Assembly: GCF_002902905.1 (NCBI RefSeq) | Contig: NZ_CP026124.1 | Coordinates: forward strand, 1,488,001-1,552,000 | Source: Achromobacter sp. AONIH1 | GTDB lineage: Bacteria > Pseudomonadota > Gammaproteobacteria > Burkholderiales > Burkholderiaceae_B | DNA length: 64,000 bases | Direction of reading: 5' to 3' | Shown here: one piece after another, positions 44,562 to 53,195 of the stretch | Position numbering within the stretch: position 1 is the first letter of the stretch | Layout: every line of letters begins with the position of its first letter | Position numbers and translations under genes: made by a program | The notes under the pieces: model-generated | What the model was told of the DNA's origin: nothing | Database searches by the model: none | What the model saw: the letters and a program-made list of their open reading frames with translations, nothing else

Positions 44562-45473
44562 ATGCGCTTGGTGACTTTTCGCGCCCATCCCGCCGCCGCT
44601 GGCCGTCTTGGCGCGCTGGCCGACGGCTATGTGATCGACCTGGCCCTGCTGGGACAGGCCGGCGGCGTGGCGCTGCCCGATGACATGCTGAGCTTCATCG
44701 ACCTGGGCCCGGCCGCGCTGGCGCAGGCCGCGCGCCTGCTCGAACAGTTCCGTGGCGCCTGGCCCGTGGGCGCCGCGCTGCCGCAGGAGAACGTCAAGCT
44801 GCTGGCGCCCATCCCGCGCCCGCGCAAGAACATCTTCGGCATCGGCCTGAACTATGTCGAGCACGTCGAGGAATCCAGCCGCACGCTGGATACGTCCGCC
44901 GACCTGCCCAAGCAGCCGGTGATCTTCTCCAAGCCGCCCACCACCGTGATCGGCCCGGGCGATGCGATCGAGCACAACGCCCGCATCACGCAGCAGCTGG
45001 ACTGGGAAGTCGAGCTGGCCGTGATCATGGGCCGGCGCGCCGCGCGCGTGGCCGAGGCCGACGCGCTGTCCTACGTGTTCGGCTATAGCGTGATGCTGGA
45101 CATGAGCGCGCGCGACTGCCGCCGCGCCGGCCAGTGGATCTATTCCAAGGGCCAGGACACCTATGCGCCGTTCGGTCCCTGCATCGTGACCGCCGACGAG
45201 ATCCCGGATCCGCAGAAGCTGGACCTGTGGCTCACGGTGAACGGCGAGAAGAAGCAGGGCTCGAACACGCGCCACATGCTGTTCAAGGTGCCGTTCCTGA
45301 TCTCGGACATCAGCGCCGGGATCACGCTGGAGCCGGGCGACATCATCGCCACCGGCACGCCGGAAGGCGTGGGCGCGGGTCGCAGCCCGCAGGAATGGCT
45401 GTGGCCGGGCGACGTGGTCGAGGCCGGCGTCGAGGGCATTGGCACGCTGCGCCATCCGGTCGTGGCCGTGTAA
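44562..45473 (+). CDS. fumarylacetoacetate-hydrolase-family protein (maleyl-/fumarylpyruvate hydrolase candidate)
   Basis: A 303-residue FAH-fold enzyme. The metal site is recognisable: NIFGIGLNYVEHVEES, PVIFSKPPTTVIGPG, LDWEVELAVIMG, the catalytic YVFGYSVMLDMSARD, and FLISDISAGITLEPGDIIAT, GTPEGVG. In gentisate pathways such enzymes split maleyl- or fumarylpyruvate to pyruvate and an organic acid. No maleylpyruvate isomerase gene accompanies it in the window, so direct maleylpyruvate hydrolysis or an isomerase elsewhere is needed. It follows the dioxygenase gene by 85 bp, clearly co-directional. Confidence 0.87.
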   Translation: MRLVTFRAHPAAAGRLGALADGYVIDLALLGQAGGVALPDDMLSFIDLGPAALAQAARLLEQFRGAWPVGAALPQENVKLLAPIPRPRKNIFGIGLNYVEHVEESSRTLDTSADLPKQPVIFSKPPTTVIGPGDAIEHNARITQQLDWEVELAVIMGRRAARVAEADALSYVFGYSVMLDMSARDCRRAGQWIYSKGQDTYAPFGPCIVTADEIPDPQKLDLWLTVNGEKKQGSNTRHMLFKVPFLISDISAGITLEPGDIIATGTPEGVGAGRSPQEWLWPGDVVEAGVEGIGTLRHPVVAV

Positions 45474-45544
45474 AGGCCGGCATTCCACGCAATCAATCCG
45501 CCCGGCGCGAGACGCCGGGCCATGCAGTCTCCAAGGGGAAAAAC

Positions 45545-46711
45545 ATGAACTGCAAAATGATCCTGGGATGCCTGGCGCTGGCCGCGGGCGCGTCGGCGCA
45601 GGCGGCCGGTCCGGTGAAGATCGGCTTCATCGCCACGCTGTCCACGCCGGCCGGGTACATCGGCGAGGACGAGCGCGACGCCTTCAACCTGGCCATCCAG
45701 CAGGGCGGCGGCAAGCTGGGCGGCGTGCCGGTCGAGCTGGTGATCGAGGACGACGGGCTCAAGCCCGCCAACGCCAAGCAGGCCGCCGACCGGCTGCTGC
45801 AATCGGGCGTCAGGCTCTACACCGGCGTGAACTTCTCGAACGTGCTGGCGGCAGTCGTGCCGGGCGTGGTGAAGTCGGGCGCGTTCTACGTCAGCCTGAA
45901 CCCCGGCCCGTCGAACTTCGCCGGCGAGAAGTGCGATCCCAACTACTTCGTCGCGTCCTACCAGAACGACGCCTTCCACACCGCCGGCGGCGTGGCGGCC
46001 AATGAACTGGGCTACAAGCGCGTGGTGCTGCTCGCGCCGAACTACCAGGCCGGCCGCGACGCCATCGAGGGCTTCAAGCGCACCTACAAGGGCGAGGTCG
46101 CGGCCGAGATCTACACCAAGCTCGACCAGTCGGACTTCTCGGTCGAGCTGGCGCGGCTGCGTTCGCTGGCGCCCGACGCGATCTACCAGTTCCATCCCGG
46201 CGGCACCGGCATCAACTTCGTCAAGCAGTACGCGGCGGCCGGGCTGAACAAGACCATCCCCATGCTGATGCCCAGCTTCTCGATGGATGCCCGCATGATC
46301 CAGGCCACCGGCGACGCCTCGCTGGGCGCCTACACCACCGGCATCTGGTCGATGGACTTCGACAATCCGCAGTCCAAGGCCTTCGTGGAAGCGTTCAAGA
46401 AGGCCTATGGCCGCGCGCCCACCGACTACGCCATGCAGGCCTACGACACGGCCCAGCTGATCGGCGCGGGCCTGAAGGCCACCGGCGGCGACCTGTCCAA
46501 GGCGGCTGAATTCCGCGCCGCGCTGCGCAAGCCCGAGTTCGCCTCGCTGCGTGGCAAGTTCAGCATGAACGTCAACCAGCACCCGATCCAGGACCTGTAC
46601 CTGATGCGCGTCGAGAAGGGCGCCGACGGCAGCCTGTCGCCGCGCCTGGTCCGCAAGCTGGTGTCCGATGACAAGGACGCCTACGCCCAACTCTGCAAGA
46701 TGCCGTCATGA
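45545..46711 (+). CDS. periplasmic branched-chain-amino-acid-type (Liv-like) binding protein
   Basis: A 388-residue type I periplasmic binding protein with signal peptide MNCKMILGCLALAAGASAQ (cleaved near QAA). Mature region begins PVKIGFIATLSTPAGYIGED, then DDGLKPANAKQAADRLLQSG, and AYDTAQLIGAGLKATGGDLS. AAGGGG lies 9 bases before the ATG. In catabolic operons such LivK-like proteins often bind aromatic acids rather than amino acids, in line with the preceding ring-cleavage genes. Its stop overlaps the permease start by four bases. Confidence 0.9.
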   Translation: MNCKMILGCLALAAGASAQAAGPVKIGFIATLSTPAGYIGEDERDAFNLAIQQGGGKLGGVPVELVIEDDGLKPANAKQAADRLLQSGVRLYTGVNFSNVLAAVVPGVVKSGAFYVSLNPGPSNFAGEKCDPNYFVASYQNDAFHTAGGVAANELGYKRVVLLAPNYQAGRDAIEGFKRTYKGEVAAEIYTKLDQSDFSVELARLRSLAPDAIYQFHPGGTGINFVKQYAAAGLNKTIPMLMPSFSMDARMIQATGDASLGAYTTGIWSMDFDNPQSKAFVEAFKKAYGRAPTDYAMQAYDTAQLIGAGLKATGGDLSKAAEFRAALRKPEFASLRGKFSMNVNQHPIQDLYLMRVEKGADGSLSPRLVRKLVSDDKDAYAQLCKMPS

Positions 46712-47622
46712 CGCTATTGTTCGAGCAGTTGCTCAACGGGCTGCAGTTCGGCGCCATGCTGTTCATGCTGGCGGCCGGACTGACCCTGATCTTCGGGATC
46801 ATGGGCGTGGTCAACCTGACCCACGGCTCGTTCTACATGGTGGGCGCGTACTGCGCCGCCTACGCCATCGGCACCACCGGCTCGTTCCTCGCGGGCGTAC
46901 TGGCGGCGCTGCTGGGGGCGGGGCTGTACGGCCTGACGGTCGAGATCCTGGTGATACGCCGGCTCTACAAGCGCGATCACCTGTACCAGGTGCTGGCCAC
47001 CTTCGGCCTGCTGCTGTTCAGCAACGAGGCGGTCAGCCTGATCTTCGGCCGCCGTCCGCCGCTGGTCGGCATCCCGTCCTTCCTGGAAGGCGCGGCGACG
47101 CTGGCGCCGGGCTTCCAGTACCCGATCATTCGGCTGGCCTTCATCGCCATCGGCGCGGCCGTGGCGCTGGGCCTGTGGTGGCTGGTCAACCGCACCCGCG
47201 TCGGCATGCTGATCCGCGCCGGCGCCGACGACCGCGAGATGGTCGACGCGCTGGGCATGGATATCAAGAAACTCTACACCCTGGTGTTCGGCCTGGGCGC
47301 GCTGCTGTGCGGCCTGGCGGGCGTGATGGCCGCGCCGCTGCTGGCCGTCGAGATCGGCATGGGCGAGCGCATCCTGATCACCACCTTCGTGGTCATCGTG
47401 ATCGGCGGCGTGGGCTCGGTGCGCGGGGCGCTGGCCGGCGCGCTACTGGTGGGCATGGTGGACAGCCTGGGGCGCGCCTTTCTGCCGCAGCTGCTGGGCG
47501 CGGTGTTCTCGCCGGCCACCGCCGATCCGCTGGCCGCGGGCCTGGCCTCGGCCAGCATTTACGTACTGATGGCGATCGTGCTGATCGCCAAGCCGGGCGG
47601 GTTGTTCCCGGCGCGAGGATGA
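46708..47622 (+). CDS. Liv-type ABC transporter permease (LivH-like)
   Basis: A 304-residue inner-membrane permease, eight or so transmembrane helices. Landmarks are LQFGAMLFMLAAGLTLIFGI, MGVVNLTHGSFYMVGAYCAA, and the EAA-like VDALGMDIKKLYTLVFGLGA, with the VVIVIGGVGSVRGALAGALL segment that defines LivH. Start and stop codons interlock with neighbours (ATGA at both ends), so the permeases are translated in concert. Confidence 0.92.
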   Translation: MTLLFEQLLNGLQFGAMLFMLAAGLTLIFGIMGVVNLTHGSFYMVGAYCAAYAIGTTGSFLAGVLAALLGAGLYGLTVEILVIRRLYKRDHLYQVLATFGLLLFSNEAVSLIFGRRPPLVGIPSFLEGAATLAPGFQYPIIRLAFIAIGAAVALGLWWLVNRTRVGMLIRAGADDREMVDALGMDIKKLYTLVFGLGALLCGLAGVMAAPLLAVEIGMGERILITTFVVIVIGGVGSVRGALAGALLVGMVDSLGRAFLPQLLGAVFSPATADPLAAGLASASIYVLMAIVLIAKPGGLFPARG

Positions 47623-48605
47623 GCATGGGCATGACACTTTCCAATCGCGGCCGCTGGGGCCTGGCGGGGCTGGCCCTGCTGATCCTGCTGCCGGCCGCGG
47701 CGGCGGCATCGGGCTCGCCGTTCCTGATCGGCGTGGTGACGCGCTTCCTGATCTATGGCCTGGCAGCCGTCAGCCTGGACCTGGTCATCGGCTATGGCGC
47801 CATGGTGAGCTTCGGCCACGCCATGTTCTTCGGCCTGGGCGGCTATGCCGTGGGCATCATCGCCTTCCACACGTCCGAGGCCGGACCCATCTTCGGCTGG
47901 GCCGGCAGCAACGCGGCGCTGGTGGTCTGGCCGATCGCGCTGGCGGTGTGCGCGCTGGCTGGCTGGGTCTTCGGCTTTCTGGCGCTGCGCACGCGCGGCG
48001 TGCAGTTCATCATGATCACGCTGGCGTTCGGGCAGATGGTGTATTTCATCCTGGTGTCGCTGCAGTTCTACGGCGGCGACGACGGGCTGATGATCTCGGC
48101 GCGCAACACGCTGCCGGGCATCAACCTGGAAAGCCCGCTGGTTTTCTACTACGTGTGCCTGGCGCTGCTGACGGCCTGGACGCTCCTGTGCATGCGCATC
48201 ACCAGCTCGCGCTTCGGCATGGTGCTGCAGGCGCTGCGCCAGAGCGAGCGGCGCGCGCTGAATCTGGGCGTGGCGCCCACGCCGTACCGTCTGGGGGCCT
48301 TCGTGCTGTCGGCGGTGGGCACCGGCCTGGCCGGCGTGCTGTGGGCCAACTATGCCGGCCTGGTGACGCCGGACATGGCCGCCTGGACCAAGTCGGGCGA
48401 GCTGATGGCCATCGTGATCCTGGGCGGCGTGGGCACGCTGCTGGGGCCGATCGCCGGCGCCGCCGTGTTCCTGGGGCTGGAGCAGGTGCTGACGTCGCTG
48501 ACCGAGCACTGGCTGCTGTACATGGGGCCGATCCTGGTGCTGGTGGTGCTGTGCGGCCAAAAGGGCTTGTTCGGCAGCCTCTTGGAGACGCGCCATGCTG
48601 ATTAA
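47619..48605 (+). CDS. Liv-type ABC transporter permease (LivM-like)
   Basis: A 328-residue permease. After an N-terminal helix it has SLDLVIGYGAMVSFGHAMFF, ALRTRGVQFIMITLAFGQMV, LRQSERRALNLGVAPTPYRL (EAA loop) and MAIVILGGVGTLLGPIAGAA, all LivM motifs. The first ATG at 47619 overlaps the LivH stop; a later ATG at 47625 or 47631 is also possible. Its last codons contain the ribosome site GGAG and ATG of livG. Confidence 0.91.
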   Translation: MSMGMTLSNRGRWGLAGLALLILLPAAAAASGSPFLIGVVTRFLIYGLAAVSLDLVIGYGAMVSFGHAMFFGLGGYAVGIIAFHTSEAGPIFGWAGSNAALVVWPIALAVCALAGWVFGFLALRTRGVQFIMITLAFGQMVYFILVSLQFYGGDDGLMISARNTLPGINLESPLVFYYVCLALLTAWTLLCMRITSSRFGMVLQALRQSERRALNLGVAPTPYRLGAFVLSAVGTGLAGVLWANYAGLVTPDMAAWTKSGELMAIVILGGVGTLLGPIAGAAVFLGLEQVLTSLTEHWLLYMGPILVLVVLCGQKGLFGSLLETRHAD

Positions 48606-49515
48606 GCCCACCCCCGAAGCGCTGCGCGCTTCCCCATCAAGGGGGCGCCTCGGCGGACCGGCGGAGCCGGATCCGCGCGGCCCCGGTAGAAACAGTCGCG
48701 ATGGCGACGCTGCTGCTCATGGTGAGGCCGGCGCGCTGCTGCGCCTGTCCGGCCTGCGCAAGGCCTTCGACGCGGTGGTGGCCACCAACGGCGTGGACCT
48801 GGACGTGCGCGCCGGCGAGATCCACGCCATCATCGGCCCGAACGGCGCAGGCAAGTCCACGCTGATCGCGCAGATCTGCGGCGAGATCCGGCCCGATTCC
48901 GGCTCCATCCACCTGGACGGCCGCGACGTGACGGCGCTGCGCGCCTTCGAGCGCGCGCGGCTGGGCCTGGGCCGCTCGTTCCAGATCACCGAGCTGTGCC
49001 AGGAATACACGGCGCTGGAGAACGTGATCCTGTCCTGCATGCTCAAGACCGGCCGGGCCTTTCAGCTCTGGTCCGACCCGCGCCGCGACGCCGGGCTCAA
49101 GGAGCAGGCGTTGGGCTGGCTGGAGCACGTGGGCCTGCGCGACCGCCGCCATGTGCGCACCGCCGACCTGGCGCATGGCGAGAAGCGCCAGCTGGAGCTG
49201 GCCGTGGCGCTGGCCCGCTCGCCGCGATTGCTGCTGCTGGACGAGCCCATGGCCGGCATGGGGCCGGAGGAATCGGCCCGCATGACCCGGCTGCTGCAAG
49301 GCATGAAGGGGCAGTACGGCATCCTGCTGGTCGAGCACGACATGGACGCCGTGTTCGCGCTGGCCGACCGCATCAGCGTGCTGGTGTACGGCAAGGTGGT
49401 GTTCAGCGGGCCGCCCGACGCGGTGCGCCGCCATCCGGAGGTGCGCGCCGCCTACCTGGGCGAGGAAAGCGTCGGCGAGGCGCGGGCTTTGGGAGAAGCG
49501 CATGTTGAAGGTTGA
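48595..49515 (+). CDS. Liv-type ABC transporter ATPase (LivG-like) with repeat-derived N-terminal extension
   Basis: A 306-residue ATPase, about 50 residues longer than usual LivG. The ABC core begins near residue 49 (LLRLSGLRKAFDAVVATNGV). Walker A is GPNGAGKST, signature LAHGEKRQLELAV, Walker B LLLLDEPMAGMG. The ATG at 48595 sits inside the livM end, GGAG eight bases before it. Residues about 5-30 ([20 protein letters not shown]...) are encoded by a type A repeat, and no ATG lies in frame between it and the core, so the extension must be translated unless a non-ATG start is used. Confidence 0.9.
   Translation: MLIKPTPEALRASPSRGRLGGPAEPDPRGPGRNSRDGDAAAHGEAGALLRLSGLRKAFDAVVATNGVDLDVRAGEIHAIIGPNGAGKSTLIAQICGEIRPDSGSIHLDGRDVTALRAFERARLGLGRSFQITELCQEYTALENVILSCMLKTGRAFQLWSDPRRDAGLKEQALGWLEHVGLRDRRHVRTADLAHGEKRQLELAVALARSPRLLLLDEPMAGMGPEESARMTRLLQGMKGQYGILLVEHDMDAVFALADRISVLVYGKVVFSGPPDAVRRHPEVRAAYLGEESVGEARALGEAHVEG
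48607..48682 (+). repeat. type A interspersed repeat, copy 4 (within livG reading frame)
   Basis: CCCACCCCCGAAGCGCTGCG, then CCCCATCAAGGGGG and GGACCGGCGGAGCCGGATCC. Starts two bases after the livM stop and is read in frame as the start of LivG. Near match to copy 3 read on the other strand. Confidence 0.8.
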
Positions 49516-50194
49516 GGAGCTGACCGGCGGGTACGGGTCCAGCAAGGTGCTGTTCGGCATGGCCTTCGAGGCCAGCGAGGGCGAAGTCATCTCGCTGATC
49601 GGCCGCAATGGCATGGGCAAGACCACCACCGTCAAGACGCTGATGGGCATGCTGCCCGCCACCGGCGGCAGCGTGACCTTCCGTGGCCGCGTGCTGGGCC
49701 GCTCGGCGCCCAGCGCGGTGGCGCGCCTGGGCGTGGGCCTGGTGCCCGAGGGGCGGCGCGTGTTCGGTTCGCTGAGCGTGCGCGAGAACCTGGTGGCCAC
49801 GGCGCGGCCCGCGTCCGGCGGTTGGTCGCTGGAGCGCGTGTATGAACTGTTTCCCAGGCTGAAGGAACGCAGCGGCCAGTCCTCGCGCACGCTGTCCGGC
49901 GGCGAGCAGCAGATGCTGGTGGTCGGCCGCGCGCTGATGACCAATCCCAAGCTGCTGATCCTGGACGAGGCCACCGAAGGTCTGGCGCCGCTGATCCGCC
50001 AGGAAATCTGGCGTTGCCTGCGCGCATTGAAGGCCGAGGGCCAGACCATCCTGGTGATCGACAAGAACCTGCCGGAAATGGCCACCCTGGTCGACCGGCA
50101 TTACATCGTGGACAAGGGGCGCGTAGCCTGGTCCGGCAAACCCGCCGAGCTGTCGGCGCAGCCGGAACTGGCGCAGCGCTACCTGGGCATCTGA
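49502..50194 (+). CDS. Liv-type ABC transporter ATPase (LivF-like)
   Basis: A 230-residue ATPase: ELTGGYGSSKVLFGMAFEAS, Walker A GRNGMGKTT, VGLVPEGRRVFGSLSVRENL (LivF hallmark), signature LSGGEQQML, Walker B LLILDEATEGLAP. Overlaps the livG end by 14 bases. With LivG it powers the LivHM channel. Nitrilase gene follows 14 bp later. Confidence 0.93.
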   Translation: MLKVEELTGGYGSSKVLFGMAFEASEGEVISLIGRNGMGKTTTVKTLMGMLPATGGSVTFRGRVLGRSAPSAVARLGVGLVPEGRRVFGSLSVRENLVATARPASGGWSLERVYELFPRLKERSGQSSRTLSGGEQQMLVVGRALMTNPKLLILDEATEGLAPLIRQEIWRCLRALKAEGQTILVIDKNLPEMATLVDRHYIVDKGRVAWSGKPAELSAQPELAQRYLGI

Positions 50195-50208
50195 ACGGAG
50201 ACGAACGC

Positions 50209-51252
50209 ATGTTGAACCTGCCTGTATTCAAGGCCGCCGCGGTCCAGGCCGCGCCGGTATTCCTGGACACCGACGCCACCGTCGACAAGGCCTGCGCGTT
50301 GATATCCGAGGCCGCCGGCAACGGCGCCAAGCTGGTCGCGTTCCCGGAGGTCTACATCTCGGCCTATCCGTACTGGAGCTGGGTGATGAACCCGGTCGAG
50401 GCCAGCCCCTGGTTCGAGAAGCTGTGCCGCAGCGCCATCGAACTGCCCGGCCCGGAAATCCGCCGCATCGCCCAGGCCGCGCGCCAGCATCACGTCCACG
50501 TGGTGATGGGCGTGAACGAGCGCAGCCGCCATGGCGTCAGCACCATCTACAACACCATGGTGTTCATCAGCGACGAAGGCCGCATCCTGGGCCGGCATCG
50601 CAAGCTGGTGCCGACCTGGGCCGAGAAGCTGACCTGGGCGCACGGCGACGGCGAGTCGCTGCGCGTGTACGACACCCCGGTCGGCAAGCTGGGCGGCCTG
50701 GCCTGCGGCGAGAACACCAACACCCTGGCGCGCTTCTCGCTGCTGGCGCAGGGCGAGATGGTGCACGTGGCCAGCTACATCTCGCTGCCGGTGGCGCCGC
50801 CCGACTACGACATGGCCGAGGCGATCCGGTTGCGGGCCTCGGCCCACAGCTTCGAGGGCAAGGTGTTCACCGTGGTGTCCTGCTCCACGATCTCGAAAGA
50901 GATTCAGGATGCCATCGGCGCCAGCCACCCGCAGGCCCGCGAGACGCTGGCCCGCCGCAACAGCGCGTTCTCCGGCATCATCGGGCCGGACGGCCGTGTC
51001 ATCGGCGAACCGCTGATCGATGATGAAGGCATTGTCTATGCCGACATCGACCTGTCGCGCTGCATCCAGCCGCGACAGATGCACGACATCGTGGGCCACT
51101 ACAACCGCTTCGACGTGTTCGACCTGCGGGTGAACCGCCGGCCGTTGCGGGCCGCCCGCTTTGACGACGGACAGGAGCCGGACCTGAACGAGGGGCTGGA
51201 CGAGGGGTTGGACGAGGGCAAGACGCCGGCCGAGGCCAGGGCGCGCGGGTAG
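50209..51252 (+). CDS. nitrilase-superfamily carbon-nitrogen hydrolase (aliphatic/aromatic nitrilase type)
   Basis: A 347-residue nitrilase with the triad Glu (AFPEVYISAYPYW), Lys (HRKLVPTWAEKLTWAHGD) and Cys (GGLACGENTNTLARF, about residue 168). HGD, YNTMVFI and RRNSAF are typical of true nitrilases, which turn R-CN into the acid plus ammonia. Members with CGENTN rather than CWE occur among arylacetonitrilase-like proteins. The C-terminus ends in an acidic repeated tail (NEGLDEGLDEGK). GGAG lies 12 bases upstream. Being the gene right after the importer, it may act on the imported compound, such as a hydroxybenzonitrile; amidase or cyanide-hydratase activity cannot be excluded. Confidence 0.86.
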   Translation: MLNLPVFKAAAVQAAPVFLDTDATVDKACALISEAAGNGAKLVAFPEVYISAYPYWSWVMNPVEASPWFEKLCRSAIELPGPEIRRIAQAARQHHVHVVMGVNERSRHGVSTIYNTMVFISDEGRILGRHRKLVPTWAEKLTWAHGDGESLRVYDTPVGKLGGLACGENTNTLARFSLLAQGEMVHVASYISLPVAPPDYDMAEAIRLRASAHSFEGKVFTVVSCSTISKEIQDAIGASHPQARETLARRNSAFSGIIGPDGRVIGEPLIDDEGIVYADIDLSRCIQPRQMHDIVGHYNRFDVFDLRVNRRPLRAARFDDGQEPDLNEGLDEGLDEGKTPAEARARG

Positions 51253-51375
51253 AATGAGCCGCCCGCGCGTCGCCGCGCCGCAGCGGCCGCAATCAGCCAG
51301 CCGCGCACGCCGCGCGGCCGGCTCGCCGGCGCGCCCGCGCCGCGCGCGGACCAAGCCGCCTGTCTGGAGAGCATC

Positions 51376-52137
51376 TTGAGACCAAGAATCAAAGCGTCCC
51401 GCCTGGACGAGCCCGGGTCGGACGGAAGCCCCGAAATAGAAGAAATCACGCTGTCCGAGCAGGTCTACCGGCTGCTGCGGCGGGACATCATGAGCGGCGC
51501 CTTCGCGCCGGGCCAGTCGCTGCGCCTGGAGCTGCTCAAGCAGCGCTACGGCAGCAGCTTCTCGCCCATCCGCGAGGCGCTCAACCGCCTGCGCAGCGAG
51601 CGCATGGTGGTCAGCACCACCTCGCGCGGTTTTCGCATCGCGCCGCTGTCGGTCGAGGAAATGTGGGACGCCTGCGAAACCCGCATCCTGATCGATTGCG
51701 AGGCGCTGCGGCGTTCATTGGGCAACGCCGACGACGCCTGGGAGGCGCGGCTGGTGGGCGCCTATCACGCGCTGACGCTGGCCGCGCAGCGAGCCGGCGA
51801 GGCCGTCCCGCCGGACCAGGAACTGGAAGAGCTGCTGGAAGCGCGCCACCTGGATTTCCACCACGCGCTGATCGGGGCCTGCCGCTCGCACTGGCTGCTG
51901 GATCTGTCCACGCAGCTGTATGCGCAGACCGAGCGCTACCGCCGTCCGGCGCGCGCCGGCGCGACCGCCTACGGGCCGGAGCGCAATGTCGACGACGAGC
52001 ACCGCCAGCTGCTGGACGCGGCGCTGTCGCGCGACGCCGACAAGTCGGCGGCCATGCTGGCCGCGCATTACCGCAAGACCGCGCAGTTCATCGAACACAT
52101 CATCTCGACCCAGGACAGGCAGGCCCTTCATGCGTGA
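51376..52137 (+). CDS. GntR-family regulator (FCD domain, FadR subclass)
   Basis: A 253-residue regulator with winged helix EQVYRLLRRDIMSGAFAPGQ, LRLELLKQRYGSSFSPIREA and LNRLRSERMVVSTTSRGFRI, and an all-helical FCD ligand domain (CETRILIDCEALRRS, DLDFHHALIGACRS-type, here HLDFHHALIGACRS) with metal-binding His/Asp. The start is TTG at 51376 following CTGGAGAGCATC. It probably controls the aromatic-nitrilase operon using a carboxylate effector. It overlaps the next gene by eight bases. Confidence 0.9.
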   Translation: MRPRIKASRLDEPGSDGSPEIEEITLSEQVYRLLRRDIMSGAFAPGQSLRLELLKQRYGSSFSPIREALNRLRSERMVVSTTSRGFRIAPLSVEEMWDACETRILIDCEALRRSLGNADDAWEARLVGAYHALTLAAQRAGEAVPPDQELEELLEARHLDFHHALIGACRSHWLLDLSTQLYAQTERYRRPARAGATAYGPERNVDDEHRQLLDAALSRDADKSAAMLAAHYRKTAQFIEHIISTQDRQALHA

Positions 52138-53008
52138 CGTCACTCCCGATCTTTTCTTCGCCTCGATCGCCGAGCGCGAGGTGCAGTACAACGCGCGCGC
52201 CTCGGTCGCGGATTTCGACGCCTGCGTGCGCCGCTACGCGGAATCGGCGGCGCGCGTGCGCACGCGCCGGCCGGCCGTGCTGAACCTGCGGTACGGCATG
52301 GGCCAGGACGAAAGGCTGGACCTGTTCCTGCCGGCCGCCGCGCAGGCTTCGGCGCCGCTGTTCGTGTTCATCCATGGCGGCTACTGGCGCTCGCAGCGCA
52401 AGGAAGACGCGCCCGTCATGGCCGAGGCGTTCAACGCGGCCGGCGCCGCCGTGGCCACGCTGGAGTACACGCTGCTGCCCGAAGCCACGCTGCCCGAGGT
52501 GGTGCGCGAGGTCCGCTCCGCCGTGGCCTGGCTGTACCGCAACGCCGCCGCCTATGGCGTGGATCCCGCGCGCATCTACGTCAGCGGCAGCTCGGCCGGC
52601 GGCCATCTGGCGGGCATGCTGGCCGCGCCGGACTGGCAGGCGCGCTACGGCGTGCCGGACGACGTGATCAAGGGCACGCTGGCCCTGAGCGGCCTGTTCG
52701 ACCTGCGCCCGCTGTGCGACATCAGCGTCAGCGACTGGCTGCGCCTGACGCCCGAGCAGGCCAGGCTGCAAAGCCCGATCTTTCACCTGCCCGCGCAGGC
52801 CGGTCCCATGCTGCTGGCCGTGGGCGGCCTGGAGACGCAGGGTTTCAAGAATCAGACCGATGCCTATGAGGCCGCCTGGCGCGCCGCCGGCCTGTCGGCC
52901 ACGCGCATCGCCACGCCGCAGTGCAATCACTTCGATCTGGTCAATGAGCTGGAGGATCCGGACAGCGATCTGACGCGGGCGACCCTGGAGATGATGGGGC
53001 TGCGGTGA
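52130..53008 (+). CDS. alpha/beta-hydrolase of the arylformamidase/carboxylesterase type
   Basis: A 292-residue hydrolase. HGGYWRSQRKEDAPVMAEAF (oxyanion HGG-W), ISVSGSSAGGHLAGMLA elbow (GSSAG nucleophile Ser, about residue 163), Asp near LLAVGGLETQGFK and the catalytic His in CNHFDLV. The HGGYW motif is that of kynurenine formamidase-like enzymes, which cleave aryl N-formyl bonds or aryl esters. Here, last in the operon, it may remove an acyl or amide group from the aromatic compound. Starts in the gntR end. Confidence 0.82.
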   Translation: MRDVTPDLFFASIAEREVQYNARASVADFDACVRRYAESAARVRTRRPAVLNLRYGMGQDERLDLFLPAAAQASAPLFVFIHGGYWRSQRKEDAPVMAEAFNAAGAAVATLEYTLLPEATLPEVVREVRSAVAWLYRNAAAYGVDPARIYVSGSSAGGHLAGMLAAPDWQARYGVPDDVIKGTLALSGLFDLRPLCDISVSDWLRLTPEQARLQSPIFHLPAQAGPMLLAVGGLETQGFKNQTDAYEAAWRAAGLSATRIATPQCNHFDLVNELEDPDSDLTRATLEMMGLR

Positions 53009-53011
53009 GCG

Positions 53012-53040
53012 CCAGTCCCGAAGCGTTGCGCGTCTTCCTG
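53012..53040 (+). repeat. truncated type A repeat fragment
   Basis: CCAGTCCCGAAGCGTTGCGC followed by GTCTTCC resembles the first third of the type A repeat with a few changes. It lies just after the hydrolase stop and abuts the higA relic. Low-information match. Confidence 0.35.
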
Positions 53041-53047
53041 CGAAATA

Positions 53048-53195
53048 TCAGTCCGTGGCCGCCAATGACCGTACCGGCGGCTGCTCATGCTGTTGCGCCT
53101 GCCACAAGTCGTAGTTGGCCTGCATCGCCAGCCAGGCCCAATGCCTCGATGACTCCACGCAGGATTTCGCCCGGTTGCGCTGAGTTGTGCATCAT
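53048..53195 (-). pseudogene. higA antitoxin relic with internal deletion and frameshift
   Basis: On the minus strand the start ATG at 53195 encodes MMHNSAQPGEILRGVIEALG, the usual HigA N-terminus (HPGEILRE). Then the frame shifts and the sequence reads AWLAMQANYDLWQAQQHEQ up to a TGA at 53048, the usual HigA C-terminus (WLxMQxxYDLWQ). The whole helix-turn-helix in between is absent, so about half of a normal 95-105-residue antitoxin is left. No HigB toxin sequence was found next to it. Confidence 0.55.
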
